NCBI RefSeq assembly: GCF_007860125.1
Contig: NZ_SJPW01000002.1
Coordinates: 1-64,000, forward strand
Direction of reading: 5' to 3'
Length of the DNA: 64,000 bases
DNA from: Rubripirellula tenax
GTDB lineage: Bacteria; Planctomycetota; Planctomycetia; Pirellulales; Pirellulaceae
Part shown: positions 49,172 through 57,830 of the stretch, in pieces
How positions within the stretch are numbered: position 1 is the first letter of the stretch
How the letters are laid out: each line of letters starts with the position of its first letter
The notes under the pieces: generated by a model
Told to the model about the DNA's origin: nothing
Databases searched by the model: none
What the model saw: only the letters and a program-made list of their open reading frames with translations
Position numbers and translations under genes: made by a program

Positions 49172-50146
49172 TTAGCTGACGATGCTTCGATAGTACTGGA
49201 TACTCTCGGCCAAGCCTTCCGTCATGGTGACGTCGGGTTCGAATTGCAAGCGGTTGCGGGATTCGGAAACGTCAGCCAATGAGTCGCGAACATCGCCGAC
49301 TCGCGCCGGTTCGTGAATCGGTTGAATGTCTTGTCCCAAAATTCCGCTGAGCGTTGTCAGCAGTTCCAGCAACGTCGTTCGCTCGCCGCGGGCGATGTTG
49401 AACGTGCTTCCCGCAATGTCGGGCACCGTTGCCGCCAACATGTTTGCTTTGGCGATGTCGGTCACATAAACAAAGTCGCGAGACTGTTGCCCGTTGCCGT
49501 AAATCGTTGGTGGTTTGCCAGACAAGATCATCGAAACGAACCGAGGAATCACCGCGCTGTATTCGCTCTTAGGATCTTGGCGGGGGCCGAAGACGTTGAA
49601 GTATCGCAGGATCACGGTTTCGAGTTCGAATCCATGGTTGAATGCCTTGCAGTACGCTTCGGCGGCCAGCTTCGCAGCCGCGTACGGCGACAGCGGCGCG
49701 ATCGCGTCGGATTCGCGTTTGGACACGAACGACGAGTCCCCGTAGGCGGCGCTGGTCGACGCCAGCACCAAGCGTTTGACCTTGGATGCGGCGGCGGCGC
49801 GCAGCAACTCGACGGTACTTGTGGTGCACCAAGCGTGACAAAGATCGGGTTCCCGCATGCTGCGTGGAACGCTTGCCATGGCGGCTTCATGAAAGATGAA
49901 ATCGATCCCATCGACACTCTTGCCGACCACGGTCGCGTCGGACGCGTCGCCTTCGACGACTTCGACTCGCTTATCACCCTTGAGATGTTCAAGGTTGTGT
50001 CGAAACCCGGTGCTGAAGTTATCGAGCACTCGGACCATCGCACCTCGGGCGAGTAGCGAATCGGTCAAATGCGAACCGATGAAACCGGCGCCGCCGGTAA
50101 CCAGACAACGAGCGCCCTGAAGCGAGTTGAGGTAGGTGTCAACCAT
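49172..50146 (-). CDS. NAD-dependent epimerase/dehydratase (UDP-glucose 4-epimerase-like)
   Basis: 324 residues from the ATG at 50146; 39 upstream in-frame residues are not family-like. The Rossmann motif is GARCLVTGGAGFIGSHL. ASTSAAYGDSSF and SPYAAAKLAAEAYCKAF supply the catalytic Ser, Tyr and Lys. RYFNVFGPRQDP and DFVYVTDIAKAN are characteristic of the GalE/WbpP group, including UDP-GlcNAc 4-epimerases. It makes nucleotide sugars for surface glycans. The region upstream carries the terminator of the NRDE gene. Confidence 0.92.
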   Translation of the reverse strand: MVDTYLNSLQGARCLVTGGAGFIGSHLTDSLLARGAMVRVLDNFSTGFRHNLEHLKGDKRVEVVEGDASDATVVGKSVDGIDFIFHEAAMASVPRSMREPDLCHAWCTTSTVELLRAAAASKVKRLVLASTSAAYGDSSFVSKRESDAIAPLSPYAAAKLAAEAYCKAFNHGFELETVILRYFNVFGPRQDPKSEYSAVIPRFVSMILSGKPPTIYGNGQQSRDFVYVTDIAKANMLAATVPDIAGSTFNIARGERTTLLELLTTLSGILGQDIQPIHEPARVGDVRDSLADVSESRNRLQFEPDVTMTEGLAESIQYYRSIVS

Positions 50147-50175
50147 CGACAATGAAACTTCCGTGATGAAGAGGA

Positions 50176-50214
50176 GCGAAAAAATAAATGGACCGGGTAA
50201 AGACCCGATCCATT
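50176..50214 (-). terminator. Rho-independent terminator of the NRDE gene
   Basis: A 12-bp stem with one wobble (AATGGATCGGGT with ACCCGGTCCATT, loop CTTT, 50187-50214) is followed on the minus strand by a T-rich tract at 50179-50185. It lies 56 bases after the NRDE stop. Confidence 0.88.
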
Positions 50215-50269
50215 GTTTGGATAGAAGCAAATTGGAGCGGCTGGCGTCGCCGTCGTCTACCAACCGAGA

Positions 50270-51049
50270 CTATGTCGTCGCTTTGGCTTTGGTCCGCGCT
50301 TCCCGTAGACCGCGGCTGAGGATGTCTCGCAGCATCGGCGAATAGTCCTCGTACTTGGACTCGTCGGGGGCACCGTTGGAGAACTGATAGATCGCATCTC
50401 GCGGTTTGACGCCCAGGGCGACCAACGTGCTGCTTACCGTCGCATAGTCGCCGTTGCGGACCACCATGCTTGGTCGACCGGGGCCGACCGGGGCGCGAGC
50501 GAACACTTTACTTGCAACGGCCAGGAACTTGACCGGCGAATCGAGAGTTTGCAGCGTCAGCAGTCGACGTGCCATTTGTACGCGTTGATCTTCTGGGTCG
50601 TTCAAATTCCGCGAACCGATGATATTCAAGCCATCTTTCAATTCGACAACTTCTTGGCGTTCGTCGGCGTGGATGGCGTAACCGTTCTTGGCGTCGGCGA
50701 TCATGATGTTGCAGCCTTCGTAGCGAGTCTTTGCGAACTCGGTTTCGGCTTTTTCCAGCGCACGTGCCGCCGAACCGCATCGCAACAGATCCAGGCCTAG
50801 CAGGCCGCGTGATCGTTGACCGAACAAGGGCATCGTCGTGGCGCGGTTGCAAATCCCGACGAACAAGCCATTTTGGTTCACGCCAAGCCACGTTCCTCCG
50901 GCCTTTTGATCGATCCCGCAAAGAACCCGTGGTTTACCAGATTGGATCGATGGCGATAAACTCGGCCTATCGATGTACTCTTCGCGGTTTGCTGCTACCA
51001 AGATCGGACTCTCGGGGACCAATCGGTACTGAACAGCCAGTAAGCACAT
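50270..51049 (-). CDS. NRDE (TANGO2-like) family protein
   Basis: 259 residues. The family's conserved features are present: N-terminal MCLLAVQYRL with Cys2 (possibly the N-terminal nucleophile after Met removal), AANREEYIDRPS, the segment GGTWLGVNQNGLFVGICNR and GYAIHADERQEVVEL. The name derives from the N-R-D-E motif, here NREE. Function in bacteria is unsettled; eukaryotic TANGO2 is linked to haem and lipid traffic. A dedicated terminator follows, so it is probably monocistronic. Confidence 0.88.
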   Translation of the reverse strand: MCLLAVQYRLVPESPILVAANREEYIDRPSLSPSIQSGKPRVLCGIDQKAGGTWLGVNQNGLFVGICNRATTMPLFGQRSRGLLGLDLLRCGSAARALEKAETEFAKTRYEGCNIMIADAKNGYAIHADERQEVVELKDGLNIIGSRNLNDPEDQRVQMARRLLTLQTLDSPVKFLAVASKVFARAPVGPGRPSMVVRNGDYATVSSTLVALGVKPRDAIYQFSNGAPDESKYEDYSPMLRDILSRGLREARTKAKATT

Positions 51050-51396
51050 CTCGCAGCTTTCTATTTCAAAGATCAGTGGTTTGTTAAAACGACGAACATC
51101 GATCGTCAGCCATTTCCGTTGGCGGCCGATTGAGCGGCGCCAACCGGTTGGATCCAGTCGATGCGGACCAATGTATCTACGGTAAACCGCTACCTACACC
51201 CCCTGGCGGGGGGAAACGGCAGAAAAATCGTCTGTCTGATCGTGTTTTCGGCCAATCTGGTCGCAGTCTGGGCAATCTTTGTCGGTCCGACAGACCGATA
51301 CACCCAAGGGGGATGTCGGTTTGTCCGTCGCCAAACCCTCGGGCGCGTCCCAAAACCACCACATCCTGTGACTTCCTTGTCGCACGAGGCGATTCG
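51050..51396. other. divergent intergenic region, no gene seen
   Basis: These 347 bases lie between the NRDE gene (minus) and the SpoA gene (plus). An in-frame extension of the SpoA frame is open but rich in Pro, Arg and Cys and not protein-like. GTCGGT...GACAGACC-type short repeats near 51280-51325 may be operator or leader structure. No promoter is convincing. Confidence 0.45.
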
Positions 51397-51660
51397 ATGG
51401 CTGATTTGCTTAGCAACTATTCCAAGTCTGTCTTGGCGATCAAAACACCGGTCCAGGTGACGCTGGCACGCAAAATGGTGCCGTGCTCGCGGATCGTTGA
51501 CCTGGTGCCCGGTTCGATGCTGACCTTTGACTCCCACTGCGACGAACCGTTGACGTTGGAAGCGGGAGGCAGGGCGATCGCAACCGGTGAAACGGTCAAA
51601 ATCGGAGACAAATTTGGTTTACGAATCCGCGAGATTCTGGTCACGCCGAAAGAAGATTAA
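51397..51660 (+). CDS. stand-alone SpoA (FliN/FliM C-terminal-like) domain protein
   Basis: 87 residues from the ATG at 51397. Almost the whole protein is one SpoA domain: VQVTLARKMVPCSRIVDLVP, GSMLTFDSHCDEPLTLEAGG, and GDKFGLRIREILV. In flagella and type III secretion this domain forms the C-ring or sorting platform. No other flagellar or injectisome gene is in the window. It is shorter than FliN and lacks the usual N-terminal region. It could be a genuine FliN or a repurposed domain. Confidence 0.8.
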   Translation: MADLLSNYSKSVLAIKTPVQVTLARKMVPCSRIVDLVPGSMLTFDSHCDEPLTLEAGGRAIATGETVKIGDKFGLRIREILVTPKED

Positions 51661-51726
51661 ACGTAGTTTCGGCCGCCGTGATCGATCCCAACCTGCAGGG
51701 CAACACATTTTCGTGGCCCAATTGCT

Positions 51727-51762
51727 TTAAAAACGGAGTTGCGCCGTCCAAGCCGCTCCGTT
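51727..51762 (-). terminator. possible terminator of the DUF3299 gene
   Basis: On the minus strand AACGGAG (51756-51762) pairs with CTCCGTT (51732-51738) and is followed by TTTTAAAG. The first arm overlaps the stop codon. The loop of 17 bases is long. Confidence 0.5.
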
Positions 51763-52441
51763 ACTTCACCTGGTCAACACGCATCTGATAAAAGACGTTG
51801 TTGTCAAAATCGGTGACCTTGCCGGCGGCTGGTGTGACCAGGAATTTGCCGGCCAATTTCTTCTTGGTCAGACCCGCTTTGGTCGTTTGGCCCCCACCCA
51901 GCGTGATTTCGATCATATCGCTGCTCTTGGGCTGGCCGCCGAAACAGCACGTTCCCAGGTCGGGAACCAGGATAAAGTGCTTCAGCACCCCGCTACCTGA
52001 AGAGGGATGGATGTAGCCCTTCAGGAAGATGTCTTGTCCGTGAATATCGACGGCTTTTTCGGTGGGGCGATCTGGACCCGCATCGTCTTGCTGAAGTTCA
52101 TAGAACTGGACCCGCGTGTATCCGTCGGGCACTTCCGTCATGTAGATGTACGTGTGCATCGTAGCACCACCGACCAACAGGGCGGCGTTCAGGGCCAATC
52201 CCAGCATTGCCAGTCCCTTGCCGCTGAATTCGTCGGGAAATCGGCTGATCGAGCGAAACGCCACCAAGGCTGCTCCGATGCCCACGACGGTCAGTCCCAG
52301 CATCGGCAGGAACGCAGCCAGCAATCCGGGCGACGCGACAACGGCCAAAATGACGGATACGATCGCCGACCGGCTGATTGCACGGTAGGGAAACGCCGAC
52401 GACTCATCGGCGAACGACGACATTTGAAGTTCAGCAGACAT
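51761..52441 (-). CDS. membrane protein with DUF3299 domain
   Basis: 226 residues. Two N-terminal membrane helices (residues about 27-60) and a third near 85-100 resemble DUF4190. The C-terminal domain has FLKGYIHPSSGSGVLKHFIL and DLGTCCFGGQP, the CCFG signature of DUF3299 proteins, which are often coded beside ABC-type lipoprotein exporters. The function is unknown. It is 30 bases downstream of the CPFC gene on the same strand and probably coexpressed. Confidence 0.8.
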   Translation of the reverse strand: MSAELQMSSFADESSAFPYRAISRSAIVSVILAVVASPGLLAAFLPMLGLTVVGIGAALVAFRSISRFPDEFSGKGLAMLGLALNAALLVGGATMHTYIYMTEVPDGYTRVQFYELQQDDAGPDRPTEKAVDIHGQDIFLKGYIHPSSGSGVLKHFILVPDLGTCCFGGQPKSSDMIEITLGGGQTTKAGLTKKKLAGKFLVTPAAGKVTDFDNNVFYQMRVDQVK

Positions 52442-52471
52442 GGGCGTTGGAAGAGGGTTCGTTGGGATGCT

Positions 52472-53959
52472 CTACGAAATCGATTCTCGGCCGCCGCCGA
52501 GTAACAGGATTTGGACGATCACCACCGTTGCAATCGCGGTCATCAGTACGGAAGCCAATCGCCAAGGGTTCATCGCCGCCACGACCGGTTCTGCCGTCGC
52601 CAGCAGTTCCCCGTTTGTCAGCAGTTCCGCAGTGGCAAGCCGATCGGCCATCGCGAGTGGGGCGTTTGCGGCGACGCTGGCCAGAACTTGGCCATTGTGA
52701 AACGATGTGATCGCGGGCGAAGCCGGCAATCCGGTTACGACTTGCTTTGCCACCTGGTCCACCGAGGGCCGCGAGACCGACGTCCCATCGCCCGATTTGT
52801 CGCGAGCCGGTACCGGGATCGAGAAGAAGGTGTTCGCCCGTTTGACGCTTTCCGGGTCGACTTCTTCCAACTTTTCGAGTGCTTCCTTCGCGTCTTCGTT
52901 CGGGCAGGCTCGCAAGTAATTGACGACCGGAACTCGGACCCAATTGTTGTCGGGGTCAGCTTCGATGAACAGCGTCTTCAGTCGTTCGACCTGACTCCAA
53001 TCGCTCCAACGGGCCAAGTCGGGGATGACCAAATCGGCCAAGTCTTTTCGTTCGAGCACGTGATGCAAGGACTCCACCAACGCGCTGCGCGGGATCACGT
53101 CGCCTTCGGTGCCATGAAAACGAATCGCCATGATCGCCGCATAGGTGTCCGCGTAGGGTGCCGATGCGTTGTTCAAGAACAGTTCGTCAACCAACGGCAA
53201 ACCTTTTTCGCCGGCGAGGGTCAGGTAACACGCGACCAACGCATCGAGTCCCCCGCGAGTGCTTTTTTGCGTGCTGCGAAGCATTTTTTCCAGCATCGGA
53301 AGGTCGCCTTCGTTGCCGCAGGCGCCCAACATCGTCAGGTACAACCGCTTGCGGTCGGTGGACGTTTCCGAATCGCTGATCCAAGACACCAAGGCGTCGT
53401 GGTCCATTTCCGGCGCCAGTTCTTTAACGACCGGGTACGGCGTGATGGCGAACTCGTCGTAGGCGTCCCGCGACAGCATCGATTCGTCGTCTTGCAGGAA
53501 GTCGTAGTAGTACCGCAGTCGCTCGATCGGCGTCGCTTCATCCATCGTGGCAACCTTTTTGACATAGGCTTCCGAGCGTTCGTTGACCGGCAGGCACGAC
53601 CACTGCAAGTTCGGCGGATCGACGCCCGAGAGCATGAACCGCCGACCGACGCTGACGTCGCCGTAATAGACGGCGCGAACTTCATCGCCAGCGCTGACAA
53701 ACTTGTCGCCTTTCAAGACGATGTCGACTTTCATCGAAATCTCGCCGGTGTCTTTGTTGCGAGTCAGGTCGCTTTGGGTTGCGGTCGCGATCACGACGGC
53801 GTCCATCGCGGCCATTTCCTGACGCAATGTCTGTGAAACTGCGTTACAGAAAGGGCAAGCCAGCGCCGTCTTCATGGCCGACGGTCCGGCGACCAACCAA
53901 ACGGCAAACGCAATCGTGGCGATCGTACGGAGGCGAGGACGGCAGGGCGAGGAAATCAT
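52472..53959 (-). CDS. exported CPFC-motif protein with C-terminal membrane anchor
   Basis: 495 residues from the ATG at 53959. A signal sequence ends at TALACPFCNAVSQTL, leaving a CxxC close to the mature N-terminus. A beta-rich domain follows (DAVVIATATQSDL, KVDIVLKGDKFVSAGDEV), then helical HEAT-like repeats from about residue 200 to 370. The last 25 residues (LASVLMTAIATVVIVQILLL) form a membrane helix. The CPFC start suggests metal or redox chemistry. No family function is known to me. It pairs with the DUF3299 gene. Confidence 0.75.
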   Translation of the reverse strand: MISSPCRPRLRTIATIAFAVWLVAGPSAMKTALACPFCNAVSQTLRQEMAAMDAVVIATATQSDLTRNKDTGEISMKVDIVLKGDKFVSAGDEVRAVYYGDVSVGRRFMLSGVDPPNLQWSCLPVNERSEAYVKKVATMDEATPIERLRYYYDFLQDDESMLSRDAYDEFAITPYPVVKELAPEMDHDALVSWISDSETSTDRKRLYLTMLGACGNEGDLPMLEKMLRSTQKSTRGGLDALVACYLTLAGEKGLPLVDELFLNNASAPYADTYAAIMAIRFHGTEGDVIPRSALVESLHHVLERKDLADLVIPDLARWSDWSQVERLKTLFIEADPDNNWVRVPVVNYLRACPNEDAKEALEKLEEVDPESVKRANTFFSIPVPARDKSGDGTSVSRPSVDQVAKQVVTGLPASPAITSFHNGQVLASVAANAPLAMADRLATAELLTNGELLATAEPVVAAMNPWRLASVLMTAIATVVIVQILLLGGGRESIS

Positions 53960-54326
53960 GAGGCATCCAAAGATCGAACAGTCAAACGCGAGACGGACGC
54001 AGAGGCCCGACAAAATGAATCATAGGTGCCAACTGCTCTGGTTGAGAAGTCTGTTCCGCAACTTCTTTCCGTGCCGAAGGTCGTCGGACCAAAAAACTGG
54101 TCACCGGCGTGCCGAAGATCGCGCAGATGGAAGGGTTCTGACGATTCTAGGCGAAATCTGGTCCTGAACGACTCAACCGGGCGTGCCGGGCGTGCCGATA
54201 GTGACGGTAAGCCGGAGAAGGGTCACAAGCATGGCCCTGTTAAAGCGGCGCAAAACTGCAAAACAGCAAGAAATCAACGTGGACGCGACATTGACGCGTT
54301 CGCACGTCTCGAGGGGGGACGCCCTG
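53960..54326. other. divergent intergenic region
   Basis: These 367 bases separate the CPFC gene (minus) and the Tyr-rich secreted protein (plus). A plus-strand frame is open from 54183 but its composition is not protein-like until the signal peptide at 54327. GGGCGTGCC occurs twice in a row near 54179-54197. No clear promoter is seen. Confidence 0.45.
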
Positions 54327-54650
54327 ATGCTTCGCCATCTATTGATCGCCGCGGCGCTGCTTGGAAGCTACGTCGCTACTTCAGATATCGCATCCGCCGA
54401 CCAACGGGCTTACGGCCAAAATTGGGGCGGCCAAGCCGACACACGCGACTGGAACCGCTTTTATCACTATCCCTACGTTTACTATCCCCAAAACTTCTAT
54501 GGGCAAGAGTACTTTCGTAGCAGTGACGATATGTACCACCGCTATCCGCAAGAAATGCGGATCCCGGTCTACAACAAAAAGTGGCACAACCCCTACCCCA
54601 GCAATCGTCGGTTTCACTCCGGCCACCAATTCATCCTTGACGTGTTTTAA
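54327..54650 (+). CDS. small secreted Tyr/Pro-rich planctomycete protein
   Basis: 107 residues from the ATG at 54327, preceded by GAGGGGGG. A signal peptide ends near DIASADQR. The mature protein is rich in Tyr, Asn, His and Arg, with YHYPYVYYPQNFYGQEYF and MRIPVYNKKWHNPYPS. Proteins ending in a similar SGHQFILDVF are common in planctomycetes, where some are labelled calmodulin-binding; I recall this from general knowledge and the biochemical basis is doubtful. The next gene starts 9 bases downstream. Confidence 0.75.
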   Translation: MLRHLLIAAALLGSYVATSDIASADQRAYGQNWGGQADTRDWNRFYHYPYVYYPQNFYGQEYFRSSDDMYHRYPQEMRIPVYNKKWHNPYPSNRRFHSGHQFILDVF

Positions 54651-54659
54651 ACTGGTGGC

Positions 54660-56075
54660 ATGAACACCGGCACAAAAATACGCATCCTTGGTCGACTCCT
54701 CGATTCATCGGATGCGCCGGTGTGGGTGATTGGATCAGACGGACGGCTGGCTTATTTGTCGGCCGGCGCTGCCTCTTGGATGCAATGCGATGTCGAACCG
54801 CTTGTCGGTCGTCTTTGTGTTGCCGGTGCGCCGCTATCGGATGATCCGTTGGATCGATTTGCTGCTTCGCTTTCGCCGCCACCGGGTTTGTCGGTGCGCG
54901 GCACCGCGTCGCTGCGGATTACCCTAGCGATCGCGTCGAAGCCTGCGCCCTTGGATGTGCGCTTCGTGCGCGTCGGCGTTGGAGCGGAAGCAATCACGAT
55001 TGCGATTGGTGGCCAGTTCCAAGACCGCGACGTCGACCCCGAATGGAAGGATGCCGCCGCACTGCGCGAGCGTCTGGACCGATGGCGTCGTCGGCACGCA
55101 TCCATCACGACGATCGCAACCGCCGGCGCGTCGATGGCGGCCAAGCGGCTTCGTCGCCGCCTGCAGGTTGCCGCCGCGACGCGAACCGACATTTGCTTTT
55201 TCGGCCCGCCGGGGTCCGCAAGTGAGTCGATCGCGACACGTATTCATCAACTCGCCGCGCCCGCCGAACCCATCGTGATCGTCGACGGATCGTTGATGGA
55301 CCCCGAGTTGCTCGACGCGACGTTGCTTCCGTTGATCCATCGCTTATCGGATTCATCCAGCGTTTTGGCGACGGCGTTGGTGCGCCAATTGGATGAGATG
55401 CCGTTGGATGCCCAGTCGCGTCTGGCCGAACTGCACACGACGTACGGTGGTCGTCTTCGACTGCTCGCGCTCTCGGGAACCCAGCCGGTCGCGCTTGCCG
55501 ATGACGCGGCCTCGGTTCAAGCCTCGGGCGCTGCGCCGACGATCACGTTAGACGAAGCGCCGTCTCGTGGGATCAGCGATCGACTGATCGAAATTCTCAG
55601 CTCGCTTTCGGTCATCATCGAACCGTTGTCGCGACGCGTCGAAGACATCCCGCTGCTGGCAACCGCGCTGCTGGATCATCGACGGGCCGCTGGCGAAGGC
55701 GCGGCCGAACGGATCAGCCGCGCGGCGCTGGACGCGTTGGCGACGTATCCTTGGCCGACCAACTTTGTCGAACTTGACGGCGCGATACGTCATGCCATCC
55801 GCGCGGCGACAGGCACGTCGATCGCGGTCGAGCAATTGCCGCTTGCCGTTCGTTCGTATCGACCCGGTGGTGATCGAGTCAACAAGAAGTCCCGTACGAT
55901 CACGCTTGACGATGCGGTCAAGCGATACGAGTTGCGATTGATCGAAGAAGCTGTGGAAGCGTCCGACGGCAATCGCGCCGAAGCGGCGCGGCGTCTGGGG
56001 ATCAGCCGTTCGCGTTTGCTACGCAAGCTGGATGAAAGTAGTGACGCGACCGACGCGAAACGAGAGACGTCGTGA
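54660..56075 (+). CDS. degenerate sigma-54-activator-like regulator with Fis-type HTH
   Basis: 471 residues. A PAS-like N-terminal segment (VWVIGSDGRLAYLSAGAASWM) is followed by a region shaped like the AAA+ domain of NtrC proteins (PLSRRVEDIPLLATALLDHR, LATYPWPTNFVELDGAIRHAI). The Walker A is degenerate (FFGPPGSASES lacks GKE/GKS) and no GAFTGA loop is seen. The C-terminus is a canonical Fis-like HTH, ASDGNRAEAARRLGISRSRL. It should bind DNA but probably does not activate sigma-54 polymerase by ATP hydrolysis. It overlaps the next gene by 4 bases. Confidence 0.8.
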   Translation: MNTGTKIRILGRLLDSSDAPVWVIGSDGRLAYLSAGAASWMQCDVEPLVGRLCVAGAPLSDDPLDRFAASLSPPPGLSVRGTASLRITLAIASKPAPLDVRFVRVGVGAEAITIAIGGQFQDRDVDPEWKDAAALRERLDRWRRRHASITTIATAGASMAAKRLRRRLQVAAATRTDICFFGPPGSASESIATRIHQLAAPAEPIVIVDGSLMDPELLDATLLPLIHRLSDSSSVLATALVRQLDEMPLDAQSRLAELHTTYGGRLRLLALSGTQPVALADDAASVQASGAAPTITLDEAPSRGISDRLIEILSSLSVIIEPLSRRVEDIPLLATALLDHRRAAGEGAAERISRAALDALATYPWPTNFVELDGAIRHAIRAATGTSIAVEQLPLAVRSYRPGGDRVNKKSRTITLDDAVKRYELRLIEEAVEASDGNRAEAARRLGISRSRLLRKLDESSDATDAKRETS

Positions 56076-56551
56076 GCGAGCCGTTCGATCTTTCTTTGTC
56101 GGTTCATCGGTGTCACATCCATCCGTGGATCGTGTGCGAGTCGCCGTCGAAGGAAGGGGCACCCGATCGATGGGCGATCGCATCGCGCCAATTCGCGCGC
56201 GAGATGGTCGACCCGCCGACGATCTTGGCGATCGAATCGGTCGATGCAATTGGCCAACCCGATCGGGTTCGCGTTAAGCTGGTCGGGCACACCGCCGCAG
56301 TTGTGATCTGGGAAGTTCAGCGTGACCATTTGGTGGTGGCCTGCGATCGAATCGCTCAGCTTTCCATCGCTTCCCCCACCGTGCTGCAGGTCGCCGTGGG
56401 TCGGGAGATCCCAACGGCCGGCAAGTGGGCTCTTTGGGAGTTCGGTGTGGCGGCGATTCTGCGAAACGTCGAAGATTTGCCCGGCATCACGCCGATGGTG
56501 CGACGTTACTTCGCACGAGCCACCCATTACCAGGACCGGCCAAGCACCTAG
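56072..56551 (+). CDS. hypothetical protein
   Basis: 159 residues, GTG start within the stop of the regulator gene (GTGA overlap). No signal peptide or known motif. The segment DRVRVKLVGHTAAVVIWEVQRDHLVVA is beta-rich and the C-terminus helical. The tight coupling to the regulator suggests a functional link. mrp follows after 51 bases. Confidence 0.6.
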   Translation: MSEPFDLSLSVHRCHIHPWIVCESPSKEGAPDRWAIASRQFAREMVDPPTILAIESVDAIGQPDRVRVKLVGHTAAVVIWEVQRDHLVVACDRIAQLSIASPTVLQVAVGREIPTAGKWALWEFGVAAILRNVEDLPGITPMVRRYFARATHYQDRPST

Positions 56552-56602
56552 ACTGGAAAGTCAACGCAACTGACATTCCCCCTAGCCCCCTACCGTTCCA
56601 CC

Positions 56603-57682
56603 ATGAGCAGTCTTTCCGTCGAAGCCGTTCGCACGGCCATTGAAGCGTATCCCGATCCAGAATCAGGTCGACCGATCGGATCCATGGACCAAATTCGCGA
56701 TGTGGTTGTTTCGGGTGCGTCATCAACCACCATCACGATCGGATTGACGTCGCATTCGATGCCGATCGCCGACGAAGTCGCCGACGCACTTCGATCGCGG
56801 ATCGTCGCCGCGATCCCGGGTACCGATGTCGATGTTCAAACCGTGCATCACGATCGCGCGCCGGCTCGGTTGGGTCAGATCGGATTGCGTTGCAAGAGTG
56901 TCATCGCAGTCGGCAGCGGCAAAGGCGGCGTCGGCAAAAGCACCGTTGCCGCATCGCTTGCCCTGACGCTGCGCCGGATGGGATCGAAAGTCGGCTTGAT
57001 GGATGCCGACGTCTACGGGCCCAGCATTCCGCACTTGCTCGGATTGTCCGGTCGTCCGGCCATCACCGAAGCGAAACGCATCGAACCGATTCGATGTGGT
57101 GACATGCCCGTCATGTCGATGGGTTTCTTGATCGAACCGGACCAAGCGGTGATTTGGCGAGGACCGATGTTGCACGGTTCGATCAATCAATTCCTCGGCG
57201 AGACCGATTGGGGTGACCTCGACTACTTGATCATCGATATGCCGCCCGGAACCGGCGACATCGCGCTGACACTCTCGCAAGCGTTGCCGCTGGCCGGATC
57301 CGTTGTCGTTTGTACTCCGCAGGAAGTCGCGTTGTTGGACGCCGTCAAAGCGATCAGCATGTTCCGCAAGGTCAACATTCCGATCTTGGGGATGGTTGAA
57401 AACATGAGCGGATTTCTTTGTCCCGATTGTGGCAAGACGTACGACATCTTTGGGCGTGGCGGCGCACGCGACAAAGCCGAAGAGTTGGGCGTCGCTTACT
57501 TGGGCGGTTTGCCAATCGATATCGAGTTGCGTAAAGCGGGTGATGAAGGCCGGTTGGCCGAAGTGATCGATACCGATGAACGCGCACGTGCGCCATTCGA
57601 CGCAGTCGCCAAAGCAGTGGTGCGAAATTTGGCGGCAAAAGCAGCCGCGGCGCCACCAAAGGCCAGCCTGCCAACATTGTAG
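56603..57682 (+). CDS. mrp: Mrp/ApbC Fe-S cluster carrier ATPase
   Basis: 359 residues. An N-terminal MIP18/DUF59-like domain (about residues 1-85) precedes the deviant Walker A GSGKGGVGKSTVAASLA. LMDADVYGPSIPHLLG, YLIIDMPPGTGDIALTL and the cluster-binding CPDC in MSGFLCPDCGKTYDIFG complete the set. It transfers 4Fe-4S clusters to apoproteins as a dimer. Length and domain order are normal. Confidence 0.95.
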   Translation: MSSLSVEAVRTAIEAYPDPESGRPIGSMDQIRDVVVSGASSTTITIGLTSHSMPIADEVADALRSRIVAAIPGTDVDVQTVHHDRAPARLGQIGLRCKSVIAVGSGKGGVGKSTVAASLALTLRRMGSKVGLMDADVYGPSIPHLLGLSGRPAITEAKRIEPIRCGDMPVMSMGFLIEPDQAVIWRGPMLHGSINQFLGETDWGDLDYLIIDMPPGTGDIALTLSQALPLAGSVVVCTPQEVALLDAVKAISMFRKVNIPILGMVENMSGFLCPDCGKTYDIFGRGGARDKAEELGVAYLGGLPIDIELRKAGDEGRLAEVIDTDERARAPFDAVAKAVVRNLAAKAAAAPPKASLPTL

Positions 57683-57752
57683 GGAATCGCCCACTACGGT
57701 CATTTTGAGCGGTCTGAGGCGGTCTGAGCGGGGCAATCCAAGCTGCCCAACG

Positions 57753-57788
57753 AAAAAAGCCGTACCAGAGAAGTCTCTGGTACGGCTT
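57753..57788 (-). terminator. Rho-independent terminator of the H1-like gene
   Basis: A perfect 14-bp stem (57757-57770 with 57775-57788, loop of four bases) is followed on the minus strand by TTTTTT (57753-57758). It lies 43 bases past the H1-like stop. The symmetric stem could also affect mrp transcripts, though no T tract follows on the plus strand. Confidence 0.92.
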
Positions 57789-57830
57789 AGGTGCGATTCC
57801 TTGGGCCCAAAGGCCGTCGGTCATGCGGTT

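Noticed and set aside
51130-51396. Upstream extension of the SpoA frame.
   Set aside because: It has a proline/arginine/cysteine-rich composition and no SpoA or FliN N-terminal similarity. A better start with a nearby AGG sits at 51397.
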